A stretch of DNA of 64,000 nucleotides from Periplaneta americana (lineage: Eukaryota; Arthropoda; Insecta; Blattodea; Blattidae). Shown one piece after another: positions 25,575-37,638 of the stretch. A program made the position numbers and the translations under genes. The stretch lies in contig NC_091123.1 of assembly GCF_040183065.1 (NCBI RefSeq), forward strand, positions 12,990,001-13,054,000, written 5' to 3'. Each line of letters starts with the position of its first letter. Position 1 is the stretch's first letter. The notes under the pieces were generated by a model, which saw only the letters and a program-made list of their open reading frames with translations, was not told the DNA's origin and ran no database searches.

Positions 25575-26708
25575 CAGTGAAACCTGCCTTTGTGGTCACT
25601 TCATTTAAACGGCCACCTGGCCAAAAGGCCAATTTTCTCTGGAACCAATTGGATTTTCCATAAGATCAATACAAATTCTCTCTCTATTTAGCGGCCACCT
25701 CATGCGCCGGCCAGCGGCCGGGGTCTATTTGGATTGGAACCTGACTGTAACAGTCACTGTCCAACAAAAACTCTTTTCACGAATACTATCTGACCTACTT
25801 TTTCGATGGTTAGAGGACAGGGGACAATAGCTAAGTGTACAACAGTACACCCTCCATATCTTGGGGTTAGTTGGTTACTGTTTATGACTCTTTTGTCACT
25901 TTCCACTCCGACCCTGCACAGCTATAAATTCTTACTCGTTTTTAAAGGATTGAAACACGGACTTTTTCTATCGAAAATGTCACAATATGTTTTAGGTCAG
26001 TAATTAACCATTCTAATTTTTTTATTTTTTTCCTCCTCTTTCTATCCTTCTCTATTTGGACCAGCTTTTACGAATGTTTCTTCTTTTCATACAGGTTTTT
26101 TTTTTTTTTTTTCAGAGTCCTCCCTAACAAAACTTTAAGTTTTAAGAAAAAAGAGTGTAAAGGGGGGAAGTTGGCAAAAGACAGAATAACCCTGCTGTTT
26201 TTTTTGTAATGCTGCAGGAGAAAAAGAACCACTCTTAATGATAGGAAAATCATTGAAACCGAGATGTTTGAAAAATGTTGACATGGGCTTACTGATTGTG
26301 AAGTGGACTGCCAACATTAAAGCTTGGATGGCATCATCATTGTTTGAGAATTGGCTATGCGATTTCAATTCGAAGATTAAACGACAAAATCGCAATGTGA
26401 TCAGTGGAATTGGTGTTTCTTCCTGCAAATACGACATCACACCTCAAGTCCCTTGAACAAGGTATTATTCAGTCATTTAAACTGAGGTACCACAAGCGAG
26501 TTTTGAAAAGGCTAGTTGCCAAGAATGGAAGAGGCTGACATTAATATGCACGATTGTTGTACCGGTACGCGCACAATAGTAAAAAGTCAATGAAATTCAG
26601 TATTTTCATGCTGATTCATAAAAACCGCAACCTTAACCAAGCGGCCACCTGATAAAACGGCCATTTTACAAGGTAACTTCAGATGGCCGCTTTAGACAGG
26701 TTTCACTG
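25575..26708 (+). mobile_element. pogo/Tigger-like DNA transposon, decayed
   Basis: The element runs from CAGTGAAACCTGCC (25575) to GACAGGTTTCACTG (26708) and is flanked by TA on both sides, as for Tc1/mariner-pogo elements. The second inner repeat (aaacggccacctgg) is also mirrored near the right end (ccagc/cggccacctg). A plus-strand piece at 26238-26456 reads MIGKSLKPRCLKNVDMG, WTANIKAWMASSLFENWL and KIKRQNRNV, the DDE region of Tigger transposases. A frame change follows (KSLEQGIIQSFKLRYHKRVL). The ORF is broken and the N-terminal part is lost. Confidence 0.85.
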
Positions 26709-26710
26709 TA

Positions 26711-27415
26711 CCTAAACTTATCACGTAGGTACTCATGTGTTTTGAGTTATTTATTTTATAAAAAAATACCTATTTAAAATAAATAATTGTTTAGTATTAT
26801 TGAAATGAACGCATCTACTGAATAAAATTTTGTATTACGACCAATCCAGCTGTAGCTCTGATATTAGTGGTTTGAGAAACGCAGTACTAGAGGGATGGCC
26901 AAGAATTTATAATGAAGTTTAACTGTCACTGCATCAGAAGTGCTTTTGTTCCCTTAACATGGTTCTTACAGACACATCAAAGTGACTTGTGATGGTGACT
27001 ATAGTGTTAAAAAGTGAACATGTGGTGTGCAGTGCCCTTTGTGTGTTTGCGTGTGATACAAGTCTTATCCAAAGAGGCCAACTGGTCGCCAGTTATTGTA
27101 CATATTGTTTTCATGCTCTGGTAACAACTCCTGACAGACAAAATATTGCTGAAGTGTACATTATATCTGATGTTATAGGTACTATATTTTATTGGCAGTT
27201 TACACTATTCTAAGAGAACTAAGCCACAGTCAAAACTGTATCATTACAATTTAGGCAAAGTCCAAGAACCCCAAAACCAACTTTATACGGTACCGTACCA
27301 GTATTTCAAGAGAAATGTACAATTTTTCAGGAAAATGTTCCTTTTGTTAAATTACATTGATTTACTGATTTGAATGAGAGAGAAAGCAATGGTAAATTGT
27401 TCAGAAGAAGTGTAG
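26711..27415. other. No recognised feature
   Basis: AT-rich DNA between the Tigger element and a SINE. No support for exons. Confidence 0.4.
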
Positions 27416-27427
27416 ATTGGTGCTAAT

Positions 27428-27686
27428 GTCCACACCTGTGGAGTAACGGTTAGCGCGTCTGGCAGCGAAACCAGGTGGCCCGGGTTCGATTCCCGGTCGG
27501 GACAAGTTACCTGGTTGAGGTTTATTCCGGGGTTTTCCCTCAACCCAATATGAGCAAATGCTGGGTAACTTTCGGTGCTGGACCCCGGACTCATTTCACC
27601 GGCATTATCATCTACATCTCATTCAGATGCTAAATAACCCAAGCTGTTGATAAAGCGTCGTAAAATAACCTACTAAAATAAAAAAA
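27428..27686 (+). mobile_element. tRNA-derived SINE, family 2, with 12-bp target duplication
   Basis: It starts GTCCACACCTGTGGAGTAAC, with an A-box-like GTAACGGTTAGC and B box GGTTCGATTCC, then a tRNA-unrelated body (ggggttttccctcaacccaa, ctggaccccggactcatttc) and an A-rich end. The flanks attggtgctaat (27416-27427 and 27687-27698) are identical. The same family is at 37153, 38368 and 47710, with fragments at 38827-39197 and 48480-48556. Confidence 0.93.
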
Positions 27687-27698
27687 ATTGGTGCTAAT

Positions 27699-28454
27699 TA
27701 TGGAAAAGTAAGTCATGTTTTGAAGATTGACTCTGTTTTCGACTTCAGCTGTTTAAAACGTGGGATAAAAAGGGATTCCTCCTCTTTGGGGTCATTTTTT
27801 GTCATAGCAACAACAATGAAACAGTTGAAAACTGAAGTTTCTGTGAAAATAAAATAATCTTTTCTGACTTATGAATAACCCCGTAGTTTAACTCAGATAT
27901 TTTCCTGGACTGTACATTCCTCCTAATACAGCTTATATAATTTCGAAGGATTACACATTGTGCTCGGAAGGAAAGAGTAATTTCTGCCCACCTATTGAAT
28001 TTTAGAAGTCTCTAACATAAAAAAAAAGTCACTTTGAAAAGTTACAGATATAAAATACCAATTATATTCAACTGAAATTAACTACTTCACTACTTAGTGC
28101 CTTGTTTATAAAAGTACTGGTACAGTATAAACAGTGTTAGGTACCCAAACTTTTGTATTTAAATTACTGTGGCACATTTAATATTTGATATTTGGCAGAA
28201 ATGATGACTGCTGCAACTCAGAAAGATTGTTTTAAATAAAGTGACTCCAACATAAATGAATTATTTTGCGGTAGAACTTGCCAGGTAGTGTTCGTGAGAT
28301 CATGTTATACCTGCTGTATATGAGTAATTAAAATATAATCACATAAAAACGAATTAATTTTGAGTTGTAACATTCTGTAAAGCCAGTAAATTGTTACAAG
28401 CAGTCCATGGTTTCAACAAGAGATTACAGCTCTTCTCTTATTATCTATGATTAA
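27699..28454. other. No recognised feature
   Basis: AT-rich intergenic or intron DNA between two SINEs. Confidence 0.4.
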
Positions 28455-28468
28455 ATTCTGTCATTTTA

Positions 28469-28752
28469 GTCGGCCTGGTTGCCGCAGTTGGTATAGGGCT
28501 GGCCTTCTATGCCCGAGGTTGCGGGTTCGATCCCGGGCCAGGTCGATAGCATTTAAATGTGTGACGCTGATATAACCTCAGCAGTTGCGAGTCGTTAAAT
28601 AAAACATAACAATTAATTGATTAACTAGTGGACTTACTCGTGTTAATCAATTAATCAATAAATTAGTTATTTAGTTAATCAATTAATTGTATTTAAGTGT
28701 TAAAAGTAGTGTACGCAAGATTCAAAATGGAAAACATAACACTTTTTTAAAC
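28469..28752 (+). mobile_element. tRNA-derived SINE, family 3, with 14-bp target duplication and a nested insertion
   Basis: The head reads GGCCTGGTTGCCGCAGTTGG ... GCGGGTTCGATCCCGGGCCA, a complete A/B-box tRNA-like promoter. The body ends gttaaataaaacataac. The duplication attctgtcatttta is present at 28455-28468 and 28753-28766. A foldback element (28611-28730, with its own 10-bp duplication) sits in the SINE's tail. Confidence 0.85.
28611..28730 (+). mobile_element. Short foldback element copy with 10-bp target duplication (family of three)
   Basis: It begins AATTAATTGATTAACTAGTG and ends with the family tail TTTAAGTGTTAAAAGTAGTG ... TTCAAAATGG. The flanks aaaacataac (28601-28610 and 28731-28740) are identical. 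The central arm is mostly deleted relative to the 20434 copy. Confidence 0.88.
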
Positions 28753-28766
28753 ATTCTGTCATTTTA

Positions 28767-29319
28767 ACAAACATGAATTTGCGTCAGAATCAGTTGATCT
28801 TTACTGGTACAATACATTAGATGTATCTTGGACTGATACAATTCCAGTTTGAGCTGAAGTGTCTGTTATCCAGAGCAGTTATTAGTGTAGATTAGTGTTA
28901 ACACGCACTAATGATTTGTCTTCGCCCATGTACTCCCAGGCTTATCCCTCAACATGTTTTGTTATGAAGTGTTCTAGTCGCTCATGAATGTTTTGTATGA
29001 GAATGTCATGATTCGTATGTGTACATAGTACGTATATATTTTCATTTAAACTAATAAACAATGTTTAGGTGCTTCCGCGCAGCCTGACTATGCCCTGGCC
29101 AGTTCTTTTGTTTTTTATTATTGTTAGGTGCTGTTGGCATTTTGAGGCGTAGCCCTTGTATATTTTTACCCCATTATAATTTGCAATGCCATGTTAGCGT
29201 ACACACACTGGACTTGGCAACGTGGCATGTTTTAAACTTGAAATGTTCCTTATACTATGTTATCTTAATATTATTGCATTTTATCTTATTTTGTCCTTTG
29301 TTTTGAATTGCCCTACATA
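28767..29319. other. No recognised feature
   Basis: AT-rich DNA before a large inverted-repeat element. No exon signal that I could support. Confidence 0.4.
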
Positions 29320-30257
29320 CAGGGTTTTCATTTCAAAACTTCCCAGTCTAAATAATTAATTATTTACTTGAATTCAATTTAAATAAAAAAACACGTCAAT
29401 TTAGATGTTGAGGGGGAAGTCTGAAACCAGGCTTAATAGCATTTTAGATTTCACCCCCTACTCCCAGCCACCCCAACTTCGAAATTTCAAATGGCACTCC
29501 TACTTACTGTATTTAGTAAACTGTCCTTGTAAATTTTATGTTATATTATTGGCTAAGACCACACCGTACACGAGCCTGGCTCTTACTGTGGTGGCTAGAA
29601 ACATTTTTGTTTTATAATTTTGATATGTACCCACTAGCTAGCTAGTTAGTTAAATAAATTAAATTAAATATTTTATATTTAAATATGAAAGAGCATTCAA
29701 TTCTTTACACACCTCATTCATTTGTTTTCGCATCTTTTGTTTTCTATCGTCGCTGGGCAATCTGTATTTTTGTTATTATCAGTTGATTGTAAGATGAAAA
29801 CACAGCTTATTTTGTGTAATTTCTTAAATTTAATCAATAAGGCTAATTTATGTTCTCTCTTGAAGGGTATATACCATTTTAAAATAATTTAATACACAAA
29901 CATAACTATTACATGAAACGCTCAATAAGTTTTTGTAGCTTTATTCTCTTCAGCTCTAATCAACAATAACAACAATCCAGGTTGCAAGGCGACGATAGAA
30001 AACAAAACATGCGAAAACAAATGAATGAGGTGTATAAACAATTGAATGCTCTTTCATATTTAAGTATAAAAATATAGGGGTGGCATTTGAAATTTCAAAG
30101 TGGGGGTGGCTGAGGGTGAGGGTGAAATCTAAAATGCAATTAAATCTGGTTTCAGACTTCCCCCTCAATATCTAAATCGACGTGTTTTTTGTTTAAAACT
30201 GAATTCAATTTAAATAATTAGTTATTTAGACTGGGAAGTTTTGAAATGAAAGCCCTG
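29320..30257. mobile_element. Long inverted-repeat element flanked by TA, interrupted by a LINE 3' end
   Basis: The ends CAGGGTTTTCATTTCAAAAC (29320) and the reverse complement of agttttgaaatgaaagccctg (to 30257) are inverted, with TA at 29318-29319 and 30258-30259. The inverted arms continue inward for more than 250 bp (29320-29502 plus 29670-29775 against about 29965-30257). The left arm is split by the LINE piece at 29503-29669. No ORF. The TA duplication suggests the Tc1/mariner group. Confidence 0.85.
29503..29669 (+). mobile_element. Short LINE 3' end insertion
   Basis: 167 bp matching the 3' UTR of the LINE at 9560-10295 (gtaaactgtccttgtaaatt, ccacaccgtacacgagcctg, agctagctagttag). 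It interrupts the left arm of the inverted-repeat element, so it inserted later. It is extremely 5'-truncated. Confidence 0.85.
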
Positions 30258-30259
30258 TA

Positions 30260-31076
30260 TATTCCTTGCCTTGTCTTGTAAACAAATGTAGCACCCGTCA
30301 CTTTAATCTAAATTAGGAAGTGGCACATAGTTAATCTCATATGAATGGTGAAAATGATCTTAAATATTTGATTATTACACTTTCAAAGCAAATCTGTGAC
30401 ATTGGGAACTACTTGCCTTTCTGTCATATTGGAATTAAACTATGCTTGTTAATATGAACACTAAAATTCTGATTCATTGTACTTGTATTAATTATTGTAC
30501 ATTTTTTTATACCGAAACACTATAAAAAGGACACAATTCAACAAAAACTCATCACTTTTATTTTTCAATTTCAGTTCACAGGTTAAGGTTCTTCCAAGTG
30601 TTATTTTTCCCTATATATGCCCAGCTTTGTTGGGCTCCTTTATTAAATCTCTTGAATATTTTCCTGGTTGTAGTCCAGTGTGTGGCACTCGGAATGGTGA
30701 TGGATGCGCTGAAGCAACTCATATTACAGTGAAGATGTGGAATAAGTCTCATTCCAGCATGTGATTATGTGACACAAAATGTTTCCCAAAATGCGAAACA
30801 GGAGATTCAAAAGAGTTACAGAAACCTAATACTTATAAAAAGCTTTTTTTTTTGGTGTGATTCAGAATAAATTAATAAATTAAAAGTATTGAGATATGCA
30901 TGCAGTTAAGTATAGGAGTCAATGCCTTTTGTAACAAAATTTCACAAAATCTATATTAACATCACATTGTTTGTTAATGACTCTAAAATAGTCTGGATTA
31001 AGAGAAAATCCCAGAACAATTATTTGGCCAAAGCCTCTTTGTGTATCATGTTCTCTATTTCACAAAATGTCTATTT
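30260..31076. other. No recognised feature
   Basis: AT-rich. An open frame at 30495-30764 has no recognisable motif. Confidence 0.4.
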
Positions 31077-31084
31077 ATGATCAC

Positions 31085-31792
31085 TAGGGCTAGGATTTTG
31101 ATGAAATTGTATCTTTTTTCTAGTAAGCCAGAAAAGCAGCTGCTTTAGTATTTATATGTTATGTGATAAACTGAGTGTTTTAAGCATATTTGTTAGGGCA
31201 TTTTTTGCCTGTTTCGGCTCATAAGAGCATCTTTCGTTTTATTCGGTCATTTTTTAGGCATTTTCATTTAATTTTGGCCATAAATCCCCATTATTAATGT
31301 AAAATAATGTTTATATTCTTTGATATTTTCTCTACATATTTTGTCCATTAATACCGGTACCCATTATTTTGTATAATATTTTAATCGTTTTTCTACACAT
31401 ATATTGCCATATTAATGTAGTACACCCCTGTAATGGATCAATCCAACCACCCCTTTAATATAGACTCGTCTATACCTGCTAATTCCGGATAAAGTGGCCT
31501 TGTGGTAGACTACATGGAAACTAAATCAGGTAAAATAATTAATTAAAGTGTACTACTTAGAAAAATTATGTAAAATTAAATAAACTTGAAATGTTGGTAC
31601 TAGAATTTAATTTAATTACTAGCCCTAGTCGAAATATTAAGTAGTACAAAATCTCTTTTCCTACCAAGTCAATTATGTAAGATCAATTTTTAGGGCATTT
31701 TTAAGGACATTTTTTAAAGATTTTTAGGTCATAAATGCATTGTTTTTAGAACATTTTTTCATGATTAATAGGTCATCAAAATCCTAGCCCTA
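31085..31792. mobile_element. 708-bp hAT-like MITE with 8-bp target duplication
   Basis: Perfect 20-bp terminal inverted repeats TAGGGCTAGGATTTTGATGA at 31085-31104 and, inverted, 31773-31792. The flanks atgatcac at 31077-31084 and 31793-31800 are identical, the 8-bp duplication expected for hAT elements. The interior is T-rich with repeated 'aggcatttt' words and no transposase. Confidence 0.92.
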
Positions 31793-31800
31793 ATGATCAC

Positions 31801-32320
31801 ATTGTTTTTAATGTCTCTAAAATAACCTGAATTAAGAGGAAATTCCAGAAGAATTATGTTCTCTATTTATGCCTTGTATTTTCCAAAGTTTTCTTGGAAA
31901 TAGAGCTTGAAACATTGACAATTTGATTTCTTGCTTTGCTAAATTTAGAATAAACTTTCAAAAAACATATCTGTGAAAGATAATACTGTAATACTATTTT
32001 TTTTTTCCACTTCAATTTGACATTTGAATTAGGAAACATTAGAAATGAAGATGGATGCTTTCCTTACAAATTTACTTATTCTTGTAAGACTGCGTAACAC
32101 AATTACATTGCACAAAATTTGCAATTTCAACTTGAATTTATAACAACATATTTTTTGTTATTTTAAATGCAATTGTCAAAAAGCAGTGACAACTTAGCGA
32201 GAGATCCTGAATCTACGTCCAGGTCTGCAGACAGACGTGCATTGATGAATATTAAAATGGAGTGGTGAGCAACAGCTGGACTGAGAATTTTTTTCCAACT
32301 TCACACATTGTATACGGTAT
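31801..32320. other. No recognised feature
   Basis: AT-rich DNA before the 251-bp repeat array. Confidence 0.4.
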
Positions 32321-32492
32321 TAATTTAAATTGTGCAGAATGTACTTTACATACAGTGATAAATATATTTGTTGTAGATTTTACATATATTGTGTTATTTT
32401 GTGAACTACCTAGCCTGTACCACAAAAATCCTTTTGCTTTCTATACAGAATGTCCCAGAAGAACTGTACAAAACTTCAGGATAAAGTTGTTT

Positions 32493-32554
<62 letters not shown>

Positions 32555-33400
32555 TTTATTTTAGCTGGCAGAGTTAAGGCCGTAAGGCCTTCTCTTCCAC
32601 TCAACCAGCAAAAAGTGTATATACATATGCATGAACTTACAAAGAATTCAACAATTTGATTTAGGTGAGAGTTACATGTATACAAGAGTTATTTACGAAT
32701 TAAACAACAAAATACGATGAACTATTAATTAAACACTGAAATAAACTGTGTAGCAGAATTAAGCTAAAATACATAGAATGTTAATATACCGGTATTTCAA
32801 ATAATATTAGATAATAGAAAGAGATTATTATGAGACAATTTTGAAAATACAGCACAATCAGGATGATGTCTAAAGAAAGAAGTAACAATGTAGTCAGTGA
32901 TAGTTTAAATCAGTATGATTGGAGTGAAATGCTAATAAGGTTATCTTTTAAGTTGTTTTTAAAGGTATTTATTGTCTTGCAGGCCCTAATACTTTGTGAC
33001 AAGGAATTCCATTGACGTGAGGTGGATACTGTAAAAGATGATGAATAACAAGATGTTCTATGAAGAGGTATACTTAGCGTGCCATAGATAAGTGATCTGG
33101 TATTTACGTCGTGGTTAGAGTATAGATAAGAGAAACGAGACGAAAGGTAATTTGGTGTTGAGATGTGCACAATTCGAAAGAGTAAAGACAAAGATTGTAA
33201 AGTTCTGCGTTCTTTCAGTCGGAACCACGAAAGGCTTGCGAAGGACTGTGATATGTGATCATATCGTCGGATGTTGCACACATATCTGACGCACATATTC
33301 TGAGCTCGCTGTAACTTGACTGACAGTTCAGAACTTAAGTCACTTAACAAAACGTCACAATAATTGAAGTGCGGCATTACTAGGGTTTGTACTAGGGTAG
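32493..33400 (-). mobile_element. 5'-truncated LINE A (Jockey-like), nested in the 251-bp array
   Basis: On the minus strand, 33400 down to 32910 encodes the C-terminal part of a LINE ORF (TLVMPHFNYCDVLLSDLSSE, QRAQNMCVRYVCNIRRYDHI, TSRQWNSLSQSIRACKTINT). The 3' UTR includes the palindromic ggccgtaaggcc and ends in a (TTA)n tail, seen as (TAA)n at 32493-32552 on the plus strand. It interrupts the repeat unit within aaagttgtttt|ggtt. Confidence 0.88.
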
Positions 33401-33597
33401 TTTTGGTTAAACTACATTGATTTAACCCTATATATCTACGTCCGAAATCTAACAACTGGGAGAAAGTGGAAAAAATACTGAAACAGATTTAAATTGTGCA
33501 GAATGTACTTTACATACAGTGATAAATATATTTCTTGTCGATTTTACATGTATTTTGTTATTTTGAGAACTAGTACCTAGCCTGTACCACAAAAATC

Positions 33598-35406
33598 CTT
33601 TTTTTTTTTTTCATTTTTTCATTTATTTATTCATTTGTTGATGAACATAACAGGCAAAGCCCAATTACAATGTTCACGACTAACAAATTAATTGATGAAA
33701 CTTAAACAAGGAAAAGGAAACATACACTTATTAAAACTGAAACAAAATAGAAATAAGAGAAAGAAAAAAAGTGAAATTGAAATAAGGTGTGAAAGTAACT
33801 TCAAATTAACTAACAACAATATTCTGTAAAATATGATAACAAATAATTCTGTATCTAGAGAAATTCATATTGAAAATATCAACATTCGGATGAGGATGTA
33901 ATTTATTGTATAACTGTAACATTTGGAAAACTGGGGAATTTTTGTGGGATTCAGTATTTGTCCTTGGTATGTAAAACAAATTTCGAAATTTCGTTTTAAG
34001 CTTAGGTGCATATAATGTTATATAATAAAATAAACCAACACAGTCCAACTTATTGTTAATAATTTTATAAAGAAAGTTTAAAGATTGACAATTTCGTCGA
34101 ATTTGCAAACTAGTAAAATGGAAATGTTGAAGCATTGTAGCATAACTCTCATAGGTAGGATAATCATTATAAAGTCTGTAATATAACCATTTTAGAAATT
34201 TATTTTGAATTTTTTCTAGTAACAGAATATATTTGTTAGTAACTGGGTTCCAGATAACAGCAGCATACTCTAATTTAGATCGAACAATGGAATTATACAA
34301 AATTATTATAGTTTTCACTTTGAATTTACAAGAATTTCTCATAACAAAACCTAAACTTTTATAGGACAAATTTATAATATTATTAATATGACTATAAAAT
34401 GTAAAATTGCTGCTAAATAATATACCTAAATCTTTATGTTCATTTTCTGCTGGTAAAACTTTTGCCTCTATTTTATATGAAAATTTAATTGTATTTTTCA
34501 ATCTAGAAAAGGTCATATGTATACACTTATTTATATTAAATAACAATTTATTATTAATACTCCATATATGTAAGTTTGTAATATCTGTTTGAAGTAGCTT
34601 ACAATCTGATATACCGGTAGTTTTGATTTCTTTATACAATTTAATATCATCCGCAAATAATAAAATTTTAGAATGTTGTACACAATTCACAATATCATTA
34701 ACAAACAATAAAAACAATAATGGACCAAGATTGGAACCTTGAGGCACACCAGAATTTACCGTAAAAGGCTTAGAAGTATGTCCACGAAAGTTCACAACTT
34801 GTACTCTTCCTTTCAAGTATGATTTAATTAACGATAGCAATGAGAGGGAAAATCCATACTGTTTCAATTTCAATAAAAGAATATCATGGTCAACCTTATC
34901 AAATGCTTTCTGAAAATCTGTATAAATAACATCAACTTGTAATTTATTATCTAGCTGGGAGGAAACAAAGTGAGTGAAATGTAGTAAATTTGTAACAGTT
35001 GATCTTCCAATCATAAACCCATGTTGATCATGTGAAATTGATTTTGCTACGTAAGTATAAATTTGTTTATATATTAATGATTCAAATATTTTAGCTGGTG
35101 TCGACAAAACTGCAATAGGTCTATAATTTTGAATTTCGTTAATTTTACCAGACTTGAATATTGGAGTAATTTTTGTACATTTCCATTCTTTAGGGAAACA
35201 GCTGTGTTTTATAATGAGATTGAATATACTAGTTAGTAGTGATACTAAATTATCTGCACAAGCTTTAAATACATAAGGTGGTATACAGTCTGTTCCTGCA
35301 GATTTTTTGGGACGTAATTGTCTTATAGCACATTTTACATCTTCATGTGTAAAATACATTATGTTTAAGAGATTACAATCATTGACTATATCAGTTGATA
35401 CATCAC
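33598..35406 (-). mobile_element. 5'-truncated LINE B with 534-codon open reverse-transcriptase frame
   Basis: An uninterrupted minus-strand frame (35410-33806) encodes most of a Jockey-type reverse transcriptase: GTDCIPPYVFKAC, NYRPIAVLSTPAKIFE, DQHGFMIGRST, YTDFQKAFDKVDHDIL, SGVPQGSNLGPLLFLLFVND and the catalytic LLFADDIKLYK, then the thumb and a long C-terminal region to a stop. The 3' UTR ends in poly(A), seen as T-rich 33598-33640. The endonuclease part is missing, so it is dead on arrival, but the intact frame shows it is young. It interrupts a 251-bp repeat unit next to aaaaatcctttt, and about 9 bp of the target appear to be missing at the other side. Confidence 0.92.
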
Positions 35407-35879
35407 ACACAGAATGTCCCAGGAGAACTGTACAAAATTCAGGATAAAGTTGTTTTGGTTAAATTACATTGATTTAACCCTATATATCTACGTCCGAAAT
35501 CTAACAATTGGGAGAAATTGGGAAAACACTGAAACAGATTTAAATTGTGCAGAATGTACTTGACATACAGTGATAAATATATTTGTTGTAGATTTTACAT
35601 GTATTGTGTTATTTTGAGAACTACCTAGCTTGTACCACAAAAATCCTTTTTCTTTCTATACAGAATGTCCCAGGAGAACTGTACAAAACTTCAGGATAAA
35701 GTTGTTTTGGTTAAATTACATTGATTTAACCCTATATATCTACGTCCGAAATCTAACAATTGGGAGAAATTGGGAAAACACTGAAACAGATTTAAATTGT
35801 GCAGAATGTACTTGACATACAGTGATAAATATATTTCTTGTAGGTTGTCATAGCTCCGATTCTATATTTGTTTTACAGT

Positions 35880-35985
35880 CAACATATACCAAAGACCTCA
35901 AGAACATCAATTGGTTTATATGCTGATGATACTGTCATTTACATAAGACACAAAGATATTAATACTGCCTGTCAACGAATCTAGA
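35880..35985 (+). pseudogene. LINE reverse-transcriptase fragment with YADD
   Basis: A short plus-strand frame reads SRTSIGLYADDTVIYIRHKD and ends in a stop after CQRI. It holds the catalytic YADD box of a Jockey-like reverse transcriptase. It is only about 100 bp long, joined to the end of the 251-bp array. Confidence 0.7.
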
Positions 35986-36212
35986 GAATTCTTCAAGGTT
36001 TCACTAAGTAAAAACTATAAATAAATGATTAAAAATCACATTGTGGTGTTTTCACTAAATATTTTCCCCAAGTTTTAACAAATCTCAGCTTTCAGAATTT
36101 ACACAAACTGCTTGAAATATCCTTCTTCAGATGTTTCTTGTTCACGTTAACATTTGTTTAAAACTTTAAACTATATTAGTTGAACCGTTAAAAATGATAT
36201 AATTTAAACAGG

Positions 36213-36554
36213 TTATGCACTTACGACAGACAGGTCCCGTTTCGACACCGGTGTGGTGCAGGGGCGTATATCGCTGGTGTTCAAGGTGTGCGCTGGACAC
36301 CCTGTAAATTCGGTAATCTCATTTTTTATTTTAAGTTGTTTTATATAATGCAACAACAATAATTTTAATTTATCACAATCGTCCTCTGTTCGGTCCAATT
36401 GATTGGAGATGCAACACTTTTTGAAGCTCTTTTTAATAAGAGGGAGCGATATGCGTGGATATGGATTACGGATCCATTGAAAATAAGACACAAAAAGCAT
36501 ACACTTATCATACTTTGACTTGATTTTGACATGTAATACTAATTCAAACGCCAT
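36213..36554 (-). pseudogene. Possible hAT transposase C-terminal remnant
   Basis: The minus-strand frame of 113 codons contains FQWIRNPYPRISLPL, which resembles a motif in hAT/ZBED-type transposase-derived proteins, but nothing else confirms it. It could also be an unrelated open frame. Confidence 0.3.
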
Positions 36555-37141
36555 ATGTTACGAATTGAAATACCCGCGCGAGAAGATAATGGCATGTGCT
36601 ACCAACTTAGAATTGCGCGGGAGGAAAATCGGGGAAATGGCCTACTTCATTTCGAGTGTGCTGCGCATCCTTATTTTTTTACTTTATTTCGAAAAAATGA
36701 GCGGAGTATTTCCGTTCTTGTCAATTGGACTAAAAAAATAGTGATTCTTCGTTTTGTTAATTATTATTAAATAATATTATTTAATACATGTACCGCTTTA
36801 TGAACTACGCTCCCTTTTCGAGAGTGTATGCATTGGTAAGTTGACGGGGTAAATTTTGTTCGTTTCTTGGATAATGGTAAATTGATGGGGGAAATATTAT
36901 TTGTTTGTTGGATAACCTGAATAGTGCGCAGCCATGTTCTTTCCTCTTTCCATTTTGACCTTTCGGACTAGAAGGTAAGGTTTTGCTGTTTGCTCGTGGA
37001 AGTTTGTAATAATTTACATAATGAAGAAATAATCGTGTTTATAGTCAATTTAGGTTTGGTGGGAAGGGAATCTGGCGCAAATTCAAGAATGAAACATCGG
37101 TAGCGGAACATGAAGATATTAATCTGTAAATTTCACGTGGG
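36555..37141. other. No certain feature
   Basis: Contains GC-richer DNA (36570-36650) with overlapping short open frames, without any recognised motif. Short direct repeats around ggtaaattgatgggg / gtaagttgacggggt at 36836 and 36875. Confidence 0.35.
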
Positions 37142-37152
37142 ATTGATTGAGC

Positions 37153-37409
37153 CGTCCACACCTGTGGAGTAACGGTCAGCGCGTCTGGCTGCGAAACCAG
37201 GTGGCCCGGGTTCGATTCCCGGTCGGGGCAAGTTACCTGGTTGAGGTTTTTTCCGGGGTTTTCCCCTCAACCCAATGCGAGCAAATGCTGGGTAACTTTA
37301 GTTGCTGGACCCCGGACTCATTTCACCGGCATTATCACCTTCATCTCATTCAGACGCTAAATAACCAAGATGTTGATACAGCGTCGTAAAATAACCCAAT
37401 AAAATAAAA
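37153..37409 (+). mobile_element. tRNA-derived SINE, family 2, with 11-bp target duplication
   Basis: Full-length copy (GTCCACACCTGTGGAGTAAC ... gcgtcgtaaaataacccaat) flanked by attgattgagc at 37142-37152 and 37410-37420. Confidence 0.92.
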
Positions 37410-37638
37410 ATTGATTGAGCGAGCATGAGGTCCGAAGGCTCGATCTGTCACTTTAAACTCTGTAGTCTTGTCGTAAACGTATTCACTATCATAATCCTAT
37501 TGGACGCGAAGTTGTGTATAATGGACAGTGGTAACAAAACTCTCTAATCTTGTATATATAAAAAAAAAAAAAGTTATTCATTATCACAACCCTGTTGGAC
37601 GCGAAGTCGTGCACAATGGACAATGGCGTACCCATGCA

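Larger units (their letters stand above)
32321..35850. repeat. 251-bp tandem repeat array broken by two LINE insertions
   Basis: Units contain cagaatgtcccaggagaact, taaccctatatatctacgtc and acagtgataaatatatt. The motif cagaatgtccc occurs at 32446, 35410 and 35661, giving a 251-bp period between the last two. The sequence is continuous if LINE A (32493-33400) and LINE B (33598-35406) are removed. The array starts in a partial unit and ends in one near 35850. It has no coding potential, and its origin is unknown. Confidence 0.88.
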
